A DNA stretch of 16,383 nt from CAYJEQ01 sp964369235 (GTDB lineage Bacteria; Bacillota; Clostridia; Oscillospirales; Ruminococcaceae), in NCBI GenBank assembly GCA_964369235.1, contig CAYJEQ010000061.1, positions 1-16,383 on the forward strand, written 5' to 3'. Shown piece by piece: positions 14,477-16,383 of this stretch. The notes below the pieces were generated by a model. The model searched no databases. It saw only the letters and a list, made by a program, of their open reading frames with translations, and was not told the origin of the DNA. Each line of letters starts with the position of its first letter. Positions within the stretch are counted from its first letter, which is position 1. Both the position numbers and the translations under genes were made by a program.

Positions 14477-14736
14477 AAATTTATCCTAACAGTTAATATA
14501 TAACCTGTATTTTATACATTAAACTTTAATAATATTTATGTGAAATTCCTTACAAGACCTGTTAGGTAATAATTTAGTAAAAGCGAACTGAAACTATTGT
14601 ACAGTTTTAATATGGTGTTGTGATTTCTTTTTGTTATATATTTCTCTTTTAAAATAATAAGGCAAAATATTATAAAAAAATTCGTAAAAGTAATTGCTTT
14701 TTTACTAAAAAAATGGCAAAATAGATGTAGTGTGTA
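14477..14736. other. AT-rich leader region upstream of guaA, no gene found
   Basis: I see no coding region here. CCTAACAG (14485-14492) and CTGTTAGG (14559-14566) form a distant 8-bp inverted repeat enclosing 66 bases. I looked for a purine riboswitch core or T-box and found neither. Most of the region lies upstream of the guaA promoter and would not be in its mRNA. Confidence 0.5.
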
Positions 14737-14764
14737 TTGATAAAAGTAAAAAATAATCTATAAT
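14737..14764 (+). promoter_or_regulatory. Sigma-A promoter of guaA
   Basis: TTGATA (14737-14742) and TATAAT (14759-14764) are separated by 16 bases. Transcription should start near 14771, giving a leader of about 37 bases with AGGAGG (14797-14802) five bases before the ATG. That leader is too short for a riboswitch. Confidence 0.75.
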
Positions 14765-14807
14765 GTCAATATGCAAAACAGAAGTAAATGATATTTAGGA
14801 GGCAGAA

Positions 14808-16340
14808 ATGAGTCATCAGTTAGTAGTAGTAATTGACTTTGGTGGTCAATACAATCAGCTTATCGCACGAAGAGTTCGTGAATGTAATGTGTACTGTGAG
14901 GTGCTACCTTATTCCACTTCTCTGGAAAAAATTAAAGAGCTTAACCCTATTGGGATTATCTTTACAGGCGGTCCAAACAGCGTTTACGAGGAAACTTCCC
15001 CTAAGGTAGATCCAAAGATTTTTGATCTAGGAATACCTGTACTAGGGTTATGTTATGGTTGTCAGCTAATGGCACACAGCCTAGGCGGAGTAGTAAAAAC
15101 TGCACCGGTAGGAGAGTTTGGCAAAACAGAAACATTCTACAATACAAAGTCCCCGTTATTTACAGGTTTAGAAGAAACAGATATCTGTTGGATGAGCCAT
15201 GTAGACTATGTGGAAACAGTGCCATCAGGCTTTGAAATAACTGCTCATACTAATGACTGTCCATGTGCATCTATGGCTAATGTAGAGAAAAAATTATACG
15301 GTATACAGTTCCATCCAGAGGTTAATCACACTAATAATGGTACTAAGATGCTACATAATTTCCTATACAATGTATGTGATGCAAAAGGCGATTGGACCAT
15401 GGCAGATTATGCTAAAACAGCAGTAGAGACCGTTCGCAAACAGGTGGGTGATGGTAAGGTTTTGCTAGCACTTTCTGGTGGTGTTGATAGCTCTGTACTA
15501 GCTGCACTCCTTGCAAAGGCTATAGGAAACCAGCTAACATGTATCTATGTAGATCATGGTTTAATGCGTAAAAATGAAAGCGATGAAATCGAAGCTGCAT
15601 TTAAAAACTGGGATATTAATTTTATTAAAGTTGATGCAGAAAAGCGCTTTTTAGATAGACTAGAAGGAATATCCGAGCCAGAAGCTAAGAGAAAAGCTAT
15701 TGGTGAAGAATTTATTAGAGTATTTGAAGACGAAGGAAAGAAGATAGGCAGTGTTGATTTCTTAGCACAAGGTACTATATATCCAGATGTTATCGAATCC
15801 GGTCATGGTGATGCAGCAGTTATCAAATCTCATCATAATGTTGGTGGATTGCCTGATCATGTTGATTTTAAAGATTTAGTAGAGCCACTTCGCCTATTAT
15901 TTAAAGATGAAGTTCGTGCATTAGGAGAAGAGTTAGGTTTAGACTCAAAGATTGTATGGCGCCAGCCATTCCCAGGGCCAGGTCTAGCAATTCGAGTAAT
16001 TGGTGATATTACAAAAGAAAAATTAGATATTCTAAGAGATGCAGACTATATATTCAGAGAAGAAATAGCAAAAGCAAAACTTGATAAGGATATTCACCAG
16101 TATTTTGCAGTGTTAACCAATATGCGATCAGTAGGTGTTATGGGTGATTTTAGAACCTATGATTACACACTAGCACTAAGAGGAGTAACTACATCTGACT
16201 TTATGACAGCAGATTTCGCAAAAATCCCTTATGAAATCCTAGAAGAAATTAGCAGAAGAATTATAAACGAATGCACTGGAATTAACCGTATAGTTTATGA
16301 TATAACGACTAAACCACCTTCTACTATAGAGTGGGAGTAA
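14808..16340 (+). CDS. guaA: GMP synthase (glutamine-hydrolysing)
   Basis: GuaA makes GMP from XMP, ATP and glutamine in the last step of guanine nucleotide synthesis. The 510-aa protein is full length. The N-terminal class I glutamine amidotransferase has the nucleophile C82 in GLCYGCQ, with H169 and E171 in QFHPEV. The ATP-pyrophosphatase domain has the PP-loop LSGGVDSS (serine 223). The C-terminal dimerisation domain ends with the family-typical TTKPPSTIEWE. It has its own promoter and terminator. It is a housekeeping gene with no evident link to the locus on the left. Confidence 0.98.
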   Translation: MSHQLVVVIDFGGQYNQLIARRVRECNVYCEVLPYSTSLEKIKELNPIGIIFTGGPNSVYEETSPKVDPKIFDLGIPVLGLCYGCQLMAHSLGGVVKTAPVGEFGKTETFYNTKSPLFTGLEETDICWMSHVDYVETVPSGFEITAHTNDCPCASMANVEKKLYGIQFHPEVNHTNNGTKMLHNFLYNVCDAKGDWTMADYAKTAVETVRKQVGDGKVLLALSGGVDSSVLAALLAKAIGNQLTCIYVDHGLMRKNESDEIEAAFKNWDINFIKVDAEKRFLDRLEGISEPEAKRKAIGEEFIRVFEDEGKKIGSVDFLAQGTIYPDVIESGHGDAAVIKSHHNVGGLPDHVDFKDLVEPLRLLFKDEVRALGEELGLDSKIVWRQPFPGPGLAIRVIGDITKEKLDILRDADYIFREEIAKAKLDKDIHQYFAVLTNMRSVGVMGDFRTYDYTLALRGVTTSDFMTADFAKIPYEILEEISRRIINECTGINRIVYDITTKPPSTIEWE

Positions 16341-16350
16341 CCAAAATAAT

Positions 16351-16383
16351 CCCCAAAACCCTGATGATTACAGGGTTTTGGGG
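16351..16383 (+). terminator. Terminator hairpin of guaA, cut by the window end
   Basis: CCCCAAAACCCTG (16351-16363) pairs perfectly with CAGGGTTTTGGGG (16371-16383) around a 7-base loop, starting 10 bases after the stop. The window ends with the stem, so the expected T-run is not visible. Confidence 0.85.

Noticed and set aside
14441..14807. Purine riboswitch or T-box upstream of guaA
   Set aside because: No conserved riboswitch core or T-box sequence was found, and the best promoter leaves a leader of only about 37 bases.

Overview
This is AT-rich DNA with strong AAGGAGG-type ribosome binding sites, frequent ATA/CTA/AGA codons, TATAAT promoters (often with an extended TGn) and hairpin-plus-T-run terminators. 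These features, and the style of the GuaA protein at the right edge, point to a low-GC Gram-positive (Bacillota), most likely a member of the Clostridia. I cannot name the genus.

The left two thirds (about 260-10763) hold one functional locus, all on the + strand. It encodes a MoxR-type AAA+ ATPase, a DUF5682 protein, a von Willebrand A (VWA) protein, a SWIM zinc-finger protein, a small helical protein, and a large DUF4132 protein. This gene set matches the poorly understood E. coli yehL/yehM/yehP/yehQ and yehI genes. The first three genes overlap and are clearly translationally coupled. The SWIM gene lies behind three tandem hairpin repeats of about 85 bp (4808-5063). It appears to start at a non-standard AUU codon at 5081 and is therefore 557 aa, not the 411 aa an ATG-only caller would give. 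The DUF4132 gene lies behind an array of six different palindromes (7077-7300). The upstream regions of the ATPase operon and of the DUF4132 gene share the element AAGTACCATCTAnnAAAAT, followed by TATAAAATC, which suggests one regulon. The plausible logic is that a MoxR ATPase and MIDAS-type VWA protein form a chaperone-like core, with the SWIM, DUF5682 and DUF4132 proteins as nucleic-acid or protein partners or effectors. The process it serves is not known from sequence.

The section 10923-14458 carries smaller accessory genes and is bounded by an exact 18-bp inverted repeat. On the - strand is a two-gene unit: a regulator-like protein with a helix-turn-helix-like C-terminal module, then a second, unrelated VWA protein. 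On the + strand are a DUF1848 radical-SAM-like protein, an HxlR-family regulator and a glyoxalase-fold (VOC) protein. A strong bidirectional terminator (10957-10997) separates the DUF4132 gene from the convergent VWA gene.

The right end is ordinary housekeeping DNA: a 446-bp AT-rich leader with a good sigma-A promoter, complete guaA (GMP synthase), and its terminator hairpin running exactly to the window edge. The left edge (1-259) has a GC-rich hairpin that may be the end of a mobile element, then the shared regulatory element of the locus.
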